From Catalinimonas alkaloidigena (GTDB lineage: Bacteria > Bacteroidota > Bacteroidia > Cytophagales > Cyclobacteriaceae), in NCBI RefSeq assembly GCF_029504655.1, contig NZ_JAQFIL010000001.1:6453001-6517000 (forward strand): a stretch of DNA of 64,000 nucleotides, read 5' to 3'. Numbering within the stretch: position 1 is the first letter of the stretch; each line of letters opens with the position of its first letter. The translations under genes were made by a program, and so were the position numbers. The notes under the pieces were generated by a model, which saw only the letters and a program-made list of their open reading frames with translations, ran no database searches and was not told where the DNA came from. Positions 25,441-34,658 of the stretch are shown here, piece after piece.

Positions 25441-27939
25441 ATGAGCACCTATGCAGGACGACTCTTCCAACTTAACAAAAGCCAAGGAAGTTCTGGCGAC
25501 ACCATTACTGTTTCAATAATCAAAAGCTCCTCGGCTACCTTTAAGGTCACCTCTAACCATCGGGCTTTTTTTGAGCCTATTCCGCCCCAAGCAGGAACTA
25601 CCTTCTTCGGATATGAGGCTCAGTTTAGCCGTATTGACGACAAGACTGCTCAGGTAGTGGTTCCACCCATCGGCCCGAATCAACCGTTCGAAATGCCGGC
25701 GGGAAAGTACCGATTCATTATTGTAACGGGTCGTGATTTTGCGGATAGCGAAGATATCTTTACGGCTATTAAGCCAGCCAATACCAGTGTAAGTGGCGGA
25801 GCATTATCTCCTTATAGTCCGGTTGGTCAACCGCCGATACTAAGCAGTATCGGAAATATCAAAAAAATGTTAACAAATCCTCCGAGCTTTTTCCCAACCA
25901 AAACCCTCATTGGCCAAACTATCCAACTGCCCACCTCTAAAACCAAGATTACCCCCATCAAAAATCCTGGCACCCAGCCTAGAGTTCCGAGCGGTTTGAT
26001 AAAAGACTTTAAAGAAACGATTAATGTCTCCGATTTGAAATACAAAAAAAATCCTGCACTACCATCAGAAGAATCGGAACAGGAAACCATACAAGAAACG
26101 GTACGCTGGGTAGTGGTCGTAACCAGTCCGGTACGGGAGGGACCAGGGCCAGATTTGCGTCCGATGGATTATCAAAGCGAGCCCATTCCGGTAGAGCGGG
26201 AGAAAGGCAGCATGCCAGTGCAGCAATTTGACTTTATCGTGAGAGCCGATCTGACCCTTCAGGCCGAGATACCGATTGCCAACCGAAAGGTCAGCTGGAG
26301 TTTTGATGACCGGCTTGCCGTACCCAATGATGATTCTCGTATCATTGAGGTCAGCAACGATTTGGATGCGCTACGTACCAAACTCGAAGCCAACCAAGTG
26401 GACGCAGGTCCTGATTACGCTTACACCGGTGATGAAGGGGAAGTATACTGCTGGATGCGGATTCGCCTGTACGACGAGTCAGAACTTAGCAACGAAGATT
26501 TGTATGTGAAGCCCTTCAGGATCACCCTGGGAGAGGATACGGAACCGGTAGAAGAGTTTGAACCAATCAAAAAAGAAGTCCTGCTGGCGAGTACTCCCCG
26601 CTTACCAATCAAAAACGACTTCCTGCTTTCTCAACCCCTTGAAGTCGTAAATTTTGACTTAGAAGATTTCTTTGATTTTCCGGATGTGCTGGTAGATCCT
26701 TTTCAACCGGCCATTACTACGGCGGTCAGGAAAGTGGGGGGATTTCTGCTTGCGAGTTCCGCAGGCATCACGCGCACCAAACAACAGGCCATCGGATTTT
26801 TTCTGAAGCGCATAGCCGATGAAGTCATTCGAGAGTTTGATCTTGAAACCACCATTGCCGTACAGTTTACGAGCTTCCTGAACGATCAGAAAAATAATGA
26901 CAAATTGCAGGCTTTTGACCAGGAAACGCTTCGGGCACTGGTAATCGGTATGATGCTCGGTATTCCGCGAGGGAACTGGGTGATGGCGAAGGATCAGGTA
27001 GAGGACTTAAAAGCGATTGCCATTGACCTCCCCCGGGCACTGATCAACTTCATCGAGCAAAATCCAATGAAAGCAATGATAATTGCCGGTGATATAGCAC
27101 TCAATGGCGTTATTTATACAGCGAACGTTAGCCTGCTTAAGGCTATCAAAAAGGCTTTTCTCAGGATTTACGATAAGAAAGACGAGCTTGTGAAGCTGAT
27201 CGCTAAACTCTATCTCGAGGTCAGCCTGCTGAGTAACCTGGAAATACTCATTGCGCTGGCGAAAGGCCAGCAGATAGCCGCGGGAGTAGTCAAAACTCTG
27301 GGTGAAGCGTTCTACACGGGTTTTGAAAAGTTTGTCGGCTATATTCCTACCGATTACCTGAATTATCCGAAAAATTCCAATCCTTATCATTACTTCATCG
27401 GCGCCTTCATTGCGGGCGACTTTCTGGGGTATATCGTCGGTACAGTAGGCGTAGAGGTATTACTGGCCGTGTTGACCGACGGCATTGCCACCTATCTGAA
27501 GGTCGTAGCCAAGCTAGGCCGACTGGGTAAGGTAGGCATTAAAGCGCTCAAAGCCATTGAGGATTTGGTAGATACCTTTAACCGCCTCAGCAAGGTGCTG
27601 AGCAAGCTCGTGGATGCCGCCCAGGGAAAACTCAAAGACCGCGTCGTAAAGACCATCCTCTATGCTGTACGCTTCATTGATGAATTGAAACCCCGCTTTA
27701 TCAAGAGTTTTATTGAGGCACTTACCGAAGGAGCAGAAGAAGTACGCGACCGGGTGCTGAAATGGGTCTATCGCTACGGCAAAGATGGTGATGGGGTAGG
27801 AATGCGCGGAGTTGCCGAGGCCTTAGATGGAGAATTTCCCATTGATCAGCCTGAACAGGCTAAGGAGGTAATTGAACTTCTTGCTTATACCGCTGAACCT
27901 AAGAAAGACAGGCCTGGATTTATACCCTCCTGTAAATAA
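25441..27939 (+). CDS. Large protein of unknown function with beta N-domain and hydrophobic helical C-domain (832 aa)
   Basis: Not recognised. It has no signal peptide. Residues 1-110 look like a beta-sandwich (GDTITVSIIKSSSATFKVTS… then AGKYRFIIVTG), reminiscent of IPT/TIG-type domains. Residues about 120-220 are rich in Pro, Ser and Thr and probably form a linker. A further beta-rich part follows to about 390, with a repeated Pro-Val-Glu motif. From about 430 on it is helical, with hydrophobic glycine-rich segments near residues 655-690 (FIGAFIAGDFLGYIVGTVGV) and then lysine-rich amphipathic helices. Such a hydrophobic helical block before a C-terminal effector is common in polymorphic toxins. 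The last residues end RPGFIPSCK. A candidate nuclease gene starts 30 bp later. A delivery or toxin-carrier role is inference. Confidence 0.8.
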   Translation: MSTYAGRLFQLNKSQGSSGDTITVSIIKSSSATFKVTSNHRAFFEPIPPQAGTTFFGYEAQFSRIDDKTAQVVVPPIGPNQPFEMPAGKYRFIIVTGRDFADSEDIFTAIKPANTSVSGGALSPYSPVGQPPILSSIGNIKKMLTNPPSFFPTKTLIGQTIQLPTSKTKITPIKNPGTQPRVPSGLIKDFKETINVSDLKYKKNPALPSEESEQETIQETVRWVVVVTSPVREGPGPDLRPMDYQSEPIPVEREKGSMPVQQFDFIVRADLTLQAEIPIANRKVSWSFDDRLAVPNDDSRIIEVSNDLDALRTKLEANQVDAGPDYAYTGDEGEVYCWMRIRLYDESELSNEDLYVKPFRITLGEDTEPVEEFEPIKKEVLLASTPRLPIKNDFLLSQPLEVVNFDLEDFFDFPDVLVDPFQPAITTAVRKVGGFLLASSAGITRTKQQAIGFFLKRIADEVIREFDLETTIAVQFTSFLNDQKNNDKLQAFDQETLRALVIGMMLGIPRGNWVMAKDQVEDLKAIAIDLPRALINFIEQNPMKAMIIAGDIALNGVIYTANVSLLKAIKKAFLRIYDKKDELVKLIAKLYLEVSLLSNLEILIALAKGQQIAAGVVKTLGEAFYTGFEKFVGYIPTDYLNYPKNSNPYHYFIGAFIAGDFLGYIVGTVGVEVLLAVLTDGIATYLKVVAKLGRLGKVGIKALKAIEDLVDTFNRLSKVLSKLVDAAQGKLKDRVVKTILYAVRFIDELKPRFIKSFIEALTEGAEEVRDRVLKWVYRYGKDGDGVGMRGVAEALDGEFPIDQPEQAKEVIELLAYTAEPKKDRPGFIPSCK

Positions 27940-27969
27940 AAATATCATTAACTCGCTAACAAGAAGAAA

Positions 27970-29046
27970 ATGAAAAACCTAAAAGATTGCCAGAAAGAAA
28001 TTCAGTCATTAGCAAAAAAACAATCCGAATTATTATCAACCTTACTCGATGTATTTGACGATTCCTCTGAGGCTAAAGTATTCTATGACACATTGCGGAA
28101 AAAAGTTACTTCTTCTGAATTTGATGAAATTCTGAAGAGTTCTTTCTTCACAAACTGGCCTCGAGACCATCCGAACTCAAAAGAGGGAATGCGAGGTATT
28201 AAAACTATAGCAGATAATATTGATAAAATTAAAGTCGCAAGTGATAAACCTGATGCTCTAACATTTAAATTTCTTTTGACAGAGGTATTTGGTAGCGATC
28301 AATATTTTGAAAGTATTGATGATGCACTAATGAAGGGTGTAGAGTTCTTTTCTTTGGTTCAGGAGGGTTTCGATATCATGAGTAGCAGAAAGCCAAAGGA
28401 GTTTGAAGGATTTCTCAGTAATTTAAAAATTTTAAATAACGCAAATGGATTAAGAGGAGCGCACTTTGAGCTGTATCTTGCAAAGAAGTATAATTGGGAT
28501 GTACAAATTCGTTATAAGCCAAATAAGGAAGAATATGATATTTTTCTTTTTTCCAAAAAAGAAAAAGATAAGAATGGCAGGCCGTTACAATTCCTTTCGG
28601 CTAAAAACTGCTCAAATATCCGTTTAAAAGAATTTGGTCAGTTTTTGAAACAACTTGTCGCATTGAAAGACGACGGTCAACGTCTCCGTTATCGAGTGGT
28701 GGTTCACTTAGAAAATAACTGTAATTTCTCGAGAGCAGCGGGAGGATTCTTAGATAAATTTATTCAGGAAACAAAACAAGGGGGGAATTACCCGAAACTT
28801 AAACCGTTCCTGGACAGCATTATTGAGGAAGTTAAAAAAAATGAAAAAAGCATTAACAATTTTAATCCTAATAGATTCGTAGGAAAACCTGGCAACAGTA
28901 GCAATGGCTTTTTTAAAAGAATTGCATCCTTGGCCACCCCCAAAGGAGAAGATAAAATTGCAGAAGACTTTCTTGAAGGGTTTAAAAAGCTTTTCTTTAT
29001 ACAAGAAAGTAATGTAATTCCCTCTTACCGTAAAAAAAGTAGTTAA
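27970..29046 (+). CDS. Candidate PD-(D/E)XK-type nuclease protein (358 aa)
   Basis: The family is not recognised. The N-terminal 140 residues are helical and charged. Then GLRGAHFELYLAKKY, YDIFLF and LQFLSAKN occur in the order and spacing of a restriction-endonuclease-like core: a Glu in the first helix, an Asp at the start of a strand, and a Lys two residues after a small polar residue (SAK in place of the usual ExK). The C-terminal 100 residues are Lys- and Asn-rich. The gene is clearly more AT-rich than the 832-residue gene 30 bp upstream, which hints at separate origin. It could be the toxic effector of that gene or a partner in a defence system. The nuclease call rests on motif reading only. 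Confidence 0.7.
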   Translation: MKNLKDCQKEIQSLAKKQSELLSTLLDVFDDSSEAKVFYDTLRKKVTSSEFDEILKSSFFTNWPRDHPNSKEGMRGIKTIADNIDKIKVASDKPDALTFKFLLTEVFGSDQYFESIDDALMKGVEFFSLVQEGFDIMSSRKPKEFEGFLSNLKILNNANGLRGAHFELYLAKKYNWDVQIRYKPNKEEYDIFLFSKKEKDKNGRPLQFLSAKNCSNIRLKEFGQFLKQLVALKDDGQRLRYRVVVHLENNCNFSRAAGGFLDKFIQETKQGGNYPKLKPFLDSIIEEVKKNEKSINNFNPNRFVGKPGNSSNGFFKRIASLATPKGEDKIAEDFLEGFKKLFFIQESNVIPSYRKKSS

Positions 29047-29389
29047 TGTCTTTCAAGTTGATCAATAAGGTTTTCAAATTTAACATTCACAGTCTATTTT
29101 CATTCGAATTTTGTAACATTGAATATTGAAAAGGCAAAGGCGAAGTCTAGTAAACAGTGTCAAGCTATAGAATACCCCAACCGAAGGGGGATCAGGATAG
29201 AGGCCAATACCATTTTGGTAAAATCACCTGATAAAAGGCAAACGCTGACAAAAACACCAGCTCTCAATACTTTTCGGGTATCAATTTCTTTAAATCTTTG
29301 TATAAAGTTGAGAAGAAGTATATTTCCTTAGAAGATGCACTTTTGACAAAAAGGCTGCAGCCCAGATTGTATTTCTTATCTACCATAAA
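29047..29389. other. Gap between the nuclease-like gene and FtsX paralog 2
   Basis: No convincing gene. A 70-codon frame at 29119 starts with TTG and has no protein-like hydrophobic pattern. The region ends at a perfect palindrome, listed next. Confidence 0.35.
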
Positions 29390-29417
29390 GTAAGAACATG
29401 ATGAATCATGTTCTTAC
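29390..29417 (-). terminator. Perfect 13-bp inverted repeat after FtsX paralog 2
   Basis: Arms GTAAGAACATGAT (29390-29402) and ATCATGTTCTTAC (29405-29417) are separated by GA. It sits 11 bp after the stop of the minus-strand FtsX gene. On that strand it is followed by TTTATGG, so a terminator or mRNA 3'-end hairpin is likely. Confidence 0.55.
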
Positions 29418-29427
29418 AATCCTATAC

Positions 29428-31806
29428 TTACTCACTTCTCAAGCTGTCTACTGGATTGGCATGAGCCGCCTGGATAGCCTTGGAGCTTACCGTTACAAAT
29501 GCGACAATAAGGGCCACAAGGATGACCATTGCGAAGGGCAAAATTGACATGTCCATCGCATAAGCGAAATTCGCCAGCCACTGATCGGCCAGCCAGAAGG
29601 CAATGGGTGCGGCTACAAGCCCGGCAATAAGGACCAGCTTTAGGAAGTCTTTACCCATCAACACTACAATTTGCCGGACTGAGGCTCCCAGCACTTTGCG
29701 CAAACCAATTTCCTTGATCCGTTGCTCTGCCATATAAGAGGCCAGGGCAAACAAGCCCATGCTGGCAATCAGCAGGGTGAGCAGCGTGGCATATAGCAAA
29801 GTTTTACCGAGTCTTTCCTGTTCCGCATAGAGTTTGGAGAAGTCATCATCCAAAAAGGTATAGCGCATCGGATGGGCGGGTTCTACCTGCTTCCAGTATT
29901 GCTCAATATCAGCGATTGTGGCACGAATATTCTCGGAAGAAAGACGAATGGCTACATTATTTATCCAACCGTCTCTCACACTCTTAATCGCTCCAGAGAT
30001 GACCAGCGGCTTGATGTCATTTTGTAAATGCTGATAATGAAAGTCTTCTACTATTCCAATGATGGTTCCCGGCTCCTCTTCCCAGGAAAACCTTATCGCA
30101 TGCCCAATTGGGTCTTCCAAATCATATTCTTTGACAAATTCTTCATTAACTACAAAGGTCTTACTACTAGTATCTGAAGGAGATAAAAACCTTCCTGCTA
30201 TTATCTTCAGGCCCAGCACATCAGCATAAGCGGCATCGGCGAAGTAGATATCCACAAATGCGTCAGACTCCCGCCCATCAATCTGGAAAGAAAAATCGGA
30301 CTCAAACTGACCAGGCACAGTACTGTTTGCCGATACACTTTGTATATTGGGATTACGCAACAGTTCCTGCTTAGTTGCTTCTACTTTTTCGTAAGTCTGC
30401 TGGGTATTGGCCTTGACCACTACCACCTGTTCTGCCTGAAATCCCAGCTCCTGCGTCTGCATATACTGCACCTGCTGATAGATGAAAAACATGACAATAG
30501 CAGCCACCATGGCTCCGGTAAACTGAGCCACCACCATACCATTGCGCAGCACCCTGCTTTTATCTTTGCGCAGCCACTGACCTTTGAGCACATCGGCAGG
30601 ACGATAAGCGGCGAGAAAGAAAGCAGGATAACTACCAGACAACAGCCCCAGCACCAAAACGATAGCTAATAAATAAGGGCTGATGCTTTGCCACACCGCC
30701 CAGTCCAGCGCCAGGTTCCGATCAACGATAGTCTCAAAAGCCGGGAGGATAAAGCCTGTAAGCAGCATGGCTGCGGGTAGCGCGATCAACGCCTGCAGGG
30801 TAGCTTCCGCCAGAAACTGAGTGATCAGCTGCTGATTACTGGCTCCCGTAACTTTACGCACACCTACTTCTCGCGCTCTGCGGGTAGCCTGAGCAGTAGC
30901 CAGGTTCATGTAGTTGATGCCGGCAATCATTAGAATCAGTAAAGCTACGATACCGATGATGTACAGTGTTTCCATATTCCCTTCACCACTAAAAGACCCC
31001 CACAGCTCTACCCCATCACTGTCCAGTTGACTGGCCGTAAGCTGCTGAAGCCGCCAGTCGGGAAACTGATCCCAGCTATCGCCTACCTCGGCTTTGAGAC
31101 GAGGCGTTAAGTCCTCAGTGATTTTTTGCTCCAGATTGGCTACATCTACTCCATCGTGCAAGGCTACAAAAGTAGCCGGCCAGTTGCCTGTCCAGCTGCC
31201 CCCCTGCGTGGTATCCTGCAAGACGATGTCAATGTCAAAGTGCGTATTTCCCTGAAATTCCGCTATCACGCCTGTCACCTCAAAGTCTGTCTCATCATTA
31301 AAAACCACAATTTTTCCCAGCGGATCTTCATTTCCAAACAGCGCCTGTGCCAACTCCTCACTGAGGAGTACTGCCGAAGGACTATGCATGGCAGTAGCCG
31401 CATCACCATATCTGAGCGGAAAAGGAAAGACCTGTAAAAAGCTACTATCCGCCTGAACGGTATGCTCTACATACAAAGACTTTTGCTGATCATCAGTCGC
31501 CACCAGCACATTGTCCTGTTCTTTCATGCGGGTAGCATGAGTGATTTCAGGAAAGCTGTGTCTCAAAGCCTCTGCCAGTGGCTGTGGTGTAAAAGCCGTA
31601 CCCTGTCCCGGATCCCACTGCCGGTACACCTGATATATATTTTTGGAATTAGGAATCCAGTGATCGTAACTTAGTTCATGACGGATGAAGAGAATTGCCA
31701 GAATAGCCACAGAAATAGCCAGTGTAAGCCCGCTAAGGTTGACGATTGAATAGACTTTCTGTCTTTGGAAACTTCTGAGGGCGATGCGCAGGTAGTTTTT
31801 CAGCAT
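29428..31806 (-). CDS. FtsX-family ABC permease, paralog 2 of 4 (792 aa)
   Basis: It has the same double-FtsX layout as the gene at 22522: MLKNYLRIALRSFQRQKVYS start, first span, MacB-like periplasmic domain, FtsX domain around TRRAREVGVRKVTGASNQQLI, a second periplasmic domain, and a final FtsX domain around EQRIKEIGLRKVLGASVRQIV. The C-terminus is NPVDSLRSE. I chose the ATG at 31806 because it aligns with the paralog start; the frame stays open to 31875 but the extra 23 residues do not match the family. There is no prefix domain and no ATPase gene nearby. It is separated from the next FtsX gene by 167 bp, so it may have its own promoter. Confidence 0.92.
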   Translation of the reverse strand: MLKNYLRIALRSFQRQKVYSIVNLSGLTLAISVAILAILFIRHELSYDHWIPNSKNIYQVYRQWDPGQGTAFTPQPLAEALRHSFPEITHATRMKEQDNVLVATDDQQKSLYVEHTVQADSSFLQVFPFPLRYGDAATAMHSPSAVLLSEELAQALFGNEDPLGKIVVFNDETDFEVTGVIAEFQGNTHFDIDIVLQDTTQGGSWTGNWPATFVALHDGVDVANLEQKITEDLTPRLKAEVGDSWDQFPDWRLQQLTASQLDSDGVELWGSFSGEGNMETLYIIGIVALLILMIAGINYMNLATAQATRRAREVGVRKVTGASNQQLITQFLAEATLQALIALPAAMLLTGFILPAFETIVDRNLALDWAVWQSISPYLLAIVLVLGLLSGSYPAFFLAAYRPADVLKGQWLRKDKSRVLRNGMVVAQFTGAMVAAIVMFFIYQQVQYMQTQELGFQAEQVVVVKANTQQTYEKVEATKQELLRNPNIQSVSANSTVPGQFESDFSFQIDGRESDAFVDIYFADAAYADVLGLKIIAGRFLSPSDTSSKTFVVNEEFVKEYDLEDPIGHAIRFSWEEEPGTIIGIVEDFHYQHLQNDIKPLVISGAIKSVRDGWINNVAIRLSSENIRATIADIEQYWKQVEPAHPMRYTFLDDDFSKLYAEQERLGKTLLYATLLTLLIASMGLFALASYMAEQRIKEIGLRKVLGASVRQIVVLMGKDFLKLVLIAGLVAAPIAFWLADQWLANFAYAMDMSILPFAMVILVALIVAFVTVSSKAIQAAHANPVDSLRSE

Positions 31807-31973
31807 TTCGTAGGCATAGTTTAATCGCAATTTTTCTATCCATTGAAAAAAGTATGCCACCGCACTATTTGGCATTTCAGACCACTTGTAGCTGTTTTTT
31901 TATGTCCACTAAAGAACAGTTTTGTGCGATAGTGGACAGTAGTTTTAGAAAGTATTAGCGGTCATTTTTTACA

Positions 31974-34658
31974 TCACTCACTCCGCAAGCTATCCACTGG
32001 GTTGGCCTTGGCGGCTTTCATGGATTGATAAGCGATGGTAAGGCTGGCAATCAGCACAATGATACCTCCCGCCAGCAGGAATATCGGCGCTCCCAAATCA
32101 ATCTGATAGGCAAAATCCGCCAGCCACCGCTTCATCATCAGGTAAGAAACAGGTACTGCCACCAGAAAAGCAAGGGCAATCAGCAGCATAAATTCTTTGT
32201 AAGAAAGAGCCATCACCTGCCATACCGAAGCGCCTAATACCTTCCTGATACCAATTTCTTTGGTCTTTTTGTTCATGGAAAGTGTGACCAGTCCAAACAA
32301 GCCCAGGCAGGAGATAAAGATGCCCAATGCTGTAGTAACATTTAGTATGGTACTCAGACGCTGTTCTGCCCGGTATTGAGCATCTAACCTCTCATCTACA
32401 AAAGAAAATTCAAACTGCTGCTCGGGAGCTACTTCCTTCCAAACCTCTTTAAGCTCATCTACCATCTCTGCCAAAGCCTCCGACTGAACTTTTACAGATA
32501 TCTTAGGTGTGGCGTTGGCTTCAAACATCACATTCTCACTGCCTTTGAAGATGCCATAGGGGTTCATCACCAGCAGTGCGGGTTCTATGGCAGCGTGCAA
32601 AGACTGGTAGTGAAAGTCGCTGAGGACACCAACTACCTGGTACTCCTGAAAAGGAGGAGGCAGTGTACTGCCTACTGCTTCTCCCAAATTAAATGCCCGG
32701 GCAAAAGTCTTATTGATCAATACCCCCGAGCGGGCATCGGCTCCGCTTTCCACATCAAAATCCCTACCCTGAAGCATTTCTAATCCATAGGTTTTTACAA
32801 AGTCCTGATCCACGGTATTCATGTTGAATTCGCGGTATGTCCCTTCTTCAGTGGTAAAACCTACTTCTATCCAACCCGACTGTCCAAAAGTGAAGAAAGA
32901 GGTGGTGACTTCTTTGACTTCCGGCAGGCGGTCAAGCGCATTTTTGATCAGCTGCTTTCTCTGGAAATTTTCTTTCATAAACTGATCCATTGTGCTGCCC
33001 GACATACGGGTTTGCATATTTTGAGGAATTACTATGATCTGTTCTTTGTCAAAACCAAGGTTTTTATTTTGCAGATAGGTCATTTGCTGCTTCATCACCA
33101 GTGTGCCTATGATCAGTATGGCCGCCAGTACAAACTGAAAAGAGACCATGATTTTGCGGAGGGTCTCACGACTATAGCCCATGCTCATGCTGCCACGGAG
33201 GATCATCAGAGGAGAGAAACCGGAGAGGATAAGCGCGGGATAAACGCCAGCCAGAAAGCCCACCACCACTGTCAGCAGAAATAAAAACAGAATATTCTGC
33301 ATGCTGAAGGAGAATACAAGCGCTTTGTCAGCCAGTTGATTGAAATAAGGCAGTAAAAGAACGACTAACAGTATGCCTAATCCTGTGGCAATGAAGGTAG
33401 TCATGAAAGCTTCGCTCCAGAACTGTGACATCAGTTGGCGGCGCACTGCACCTATTACTTTTCTCACCCCTACTTCTTTAGCTCGGCTCAACGAACGGCC
33501 TACGGCCAGGGTCACGAAGTTAATGCAGGCTACCACCAGGATCAGCAGCGCAACTGCTGAAAGTATGTATACATATTTCCAGTCGCTGACAGCCACTCCT
33601 CCCTTGGGAAAGTCCGTATTGAGGCGAATGTCGGTCAGGGGTTGCAGGCCGACAGTATATTCTCCCGGCTTATAGTTCTCGCCCAGCACCTGCTTTACCA
33701 TGGCATCCAGCTTGCCTTCCAGTGCCTGTGCATTGGTCTGTTCATCCAGCAATGCATAGGTTTCCACACTGACATTGTACCAGCTCGCACGGCTTCTTTC
33801 ACCGGAAAAAGCCTTGTTGTTATCATAAGGAATCAGCATGTTGTACTGCAGACTTACGTTAGAAGGCAGGTCAGCTACTACAGCACTTATACTGAATTCC
33901 TGATACTGATCACCTAATTTGATGGATAAGGATTGACCGATAGGGTCAGCATCCCCAAAATATTTGACAGCGTGGGATTCAGTAAGCACCAGGTCCTGTA
34001 GTTGGCTTAGTGACACATCTCCACTCAGCACTTCATTGTTAAATAATTTGAAGAACTGCGGATCAGCATAAAAGACTTCTTCATTTTGCGAATCCTCCCC
34101 CTTCTTTACCAAAGACGAAATCTTGCCCACCCGTACCGTAGCTTTCACTTCCGAAAAATTAGAGTCCAGAGCCGGGCCCAGCGGCATAGGGGTATGGGTA
34201 TTGAAAAATATTTCATCAGGCCCGTAATCTTCCAGCACCCAGGCCCGGTAAATCTGATCGGCATAGGTATAAGAACGGTCAAATGAAAGCTCATCCTGTA
34301 CATAGAGCCAGATGAGGATGCAAAAGGTAAAGCTCACCATCAACCCGGATATGTTGATGATGGAATACAATTTCTGTTTAAGCAGGTTTCTGTAAGCGAC
34401 TTTGAAATAATTTTTAAACATAGCGCTTGAATTAGCAGGTTGTGAAAATTGTCTTTTAGCAATGAAATAGGGTCTGAAAAAAGTAAGCACATTCATCCAG
34501 TAGCGAAAATTGGCCCTTCTGTCTCCATCTTCACTCACCCAGTCCAGATAGGATTCATGCAAATCTCCTTCAATCTCCGGCAGTAAATCGGGATCGCAAA
34601 ACCAGCGGAGAAACTGCTGCGCACGCTGCGGAGGCTGATATTTTTGAATATTACTCAT
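31974..34658 (-). CDS. FtsX-family ABC permease with N-terminal prefix domain, paralog 3 of 4 (894 aa)
   Basis: Residues 1-75 form the permease prefix domain found in Bacteroidota (QRAQQFLRWFCDPDLLPEIE, then DLHESYLDW and FFRPYFIAKRQ). The double-FtsX permease begins at about residue 79 (MFKNYFKVAYRNLLKQKLYS) and contains the usual RAKEVGVRKVIGAVRRQLM and KKTKEIGIRKVLGASVWQVM stretches, ending NPVDSLRSE. Its start ATG overlaps the stop of the upstream paralog by 8 bp (ATGAGTAA), a sign of translational coupling in a PadR-headed operon. The prefix domain probably binds a regulator or ATPase at the inner membrane face; this is inference from its position and its link with PadR genes. Confidence 0.93.
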   Translation of the reverse strand: MSNIQKYQPPQRAQQFLRWFCDPDLLPEIEGDLHESYLDWVSEDGDRRANFRYWMNVLTFFRPYFIAKRQFSQPANSSAMFKNYFKVAYRNLLKQKLYSIINISGLMVSFTFCILIWLYVQDELSFDRSYTYADQIYRAWVLEDYGPDEIFFNTHTPMPLGPALDSNFSEVKATVRVGKISSLVKKGEDSQNEEVFYADPQFFKLFNNEVLSGDVSLSQLQDLVLTESHAVKYFGDADPIGQSLSIKLGDQYQEFSISAVVADLPSNVSLQYNMLIPYDNNKAFSGERSRASWYNVSVETYALLDEQTNAQALEGKLDAMVKQVLGENYKPGEYTVGLQPLTDIRLNTDFPKGGVAVSDWKYVYILSAVALLILVVACINFVTLAVGRSLSRAKEVGVRKVIGAVRRQLMSQFWSEAFMTTFIATGLGILLVVLLLPYFNQLADKALVFSFSMQNILFLFLLTVVVGFLAGVYPALILSGFSPLMILRGSMSMGYSRETLRKIMVSFQFVLAAILIIGTLVMKQQMTYLQNKNLGFDKEQIIVIPQNMQTRMSGSTMDQFMKENFQRKQLIKNALDRLPEVKEVTTSFFTFGQSGWIEVGFTTEEGTYREFNMNTVDQDFVKTYGLEMLQGRDFDVESGADARSGVLINKTFARAFNLGEAVGSTLPPPFQEYQVVGVLSDFHYQSLHAAIEPALLVMNPYGIFKGSENVMFEANATPKISVKVQSEALAEMVDELKEVWKEVAPEQQFEFSFVDERLDAQYRAEQRLSTILNVTTALGIFISCLGLFGLVTLSMNKKTKEIGIRKVLGASVWQVMALSYKEFMLLIALAFLVAVPVSYLMMKRWLADFAYQIDLGAPIFLLAGGIIVLIASLTIAYQSMKAAKANPVDSLRSE

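Noticed and set aside
29119..29331. 70-codon frame between the nuclease-like gene and FtsX paralog 2
   Set aside because: TTG start, no recognisable pattern, no conserved context.
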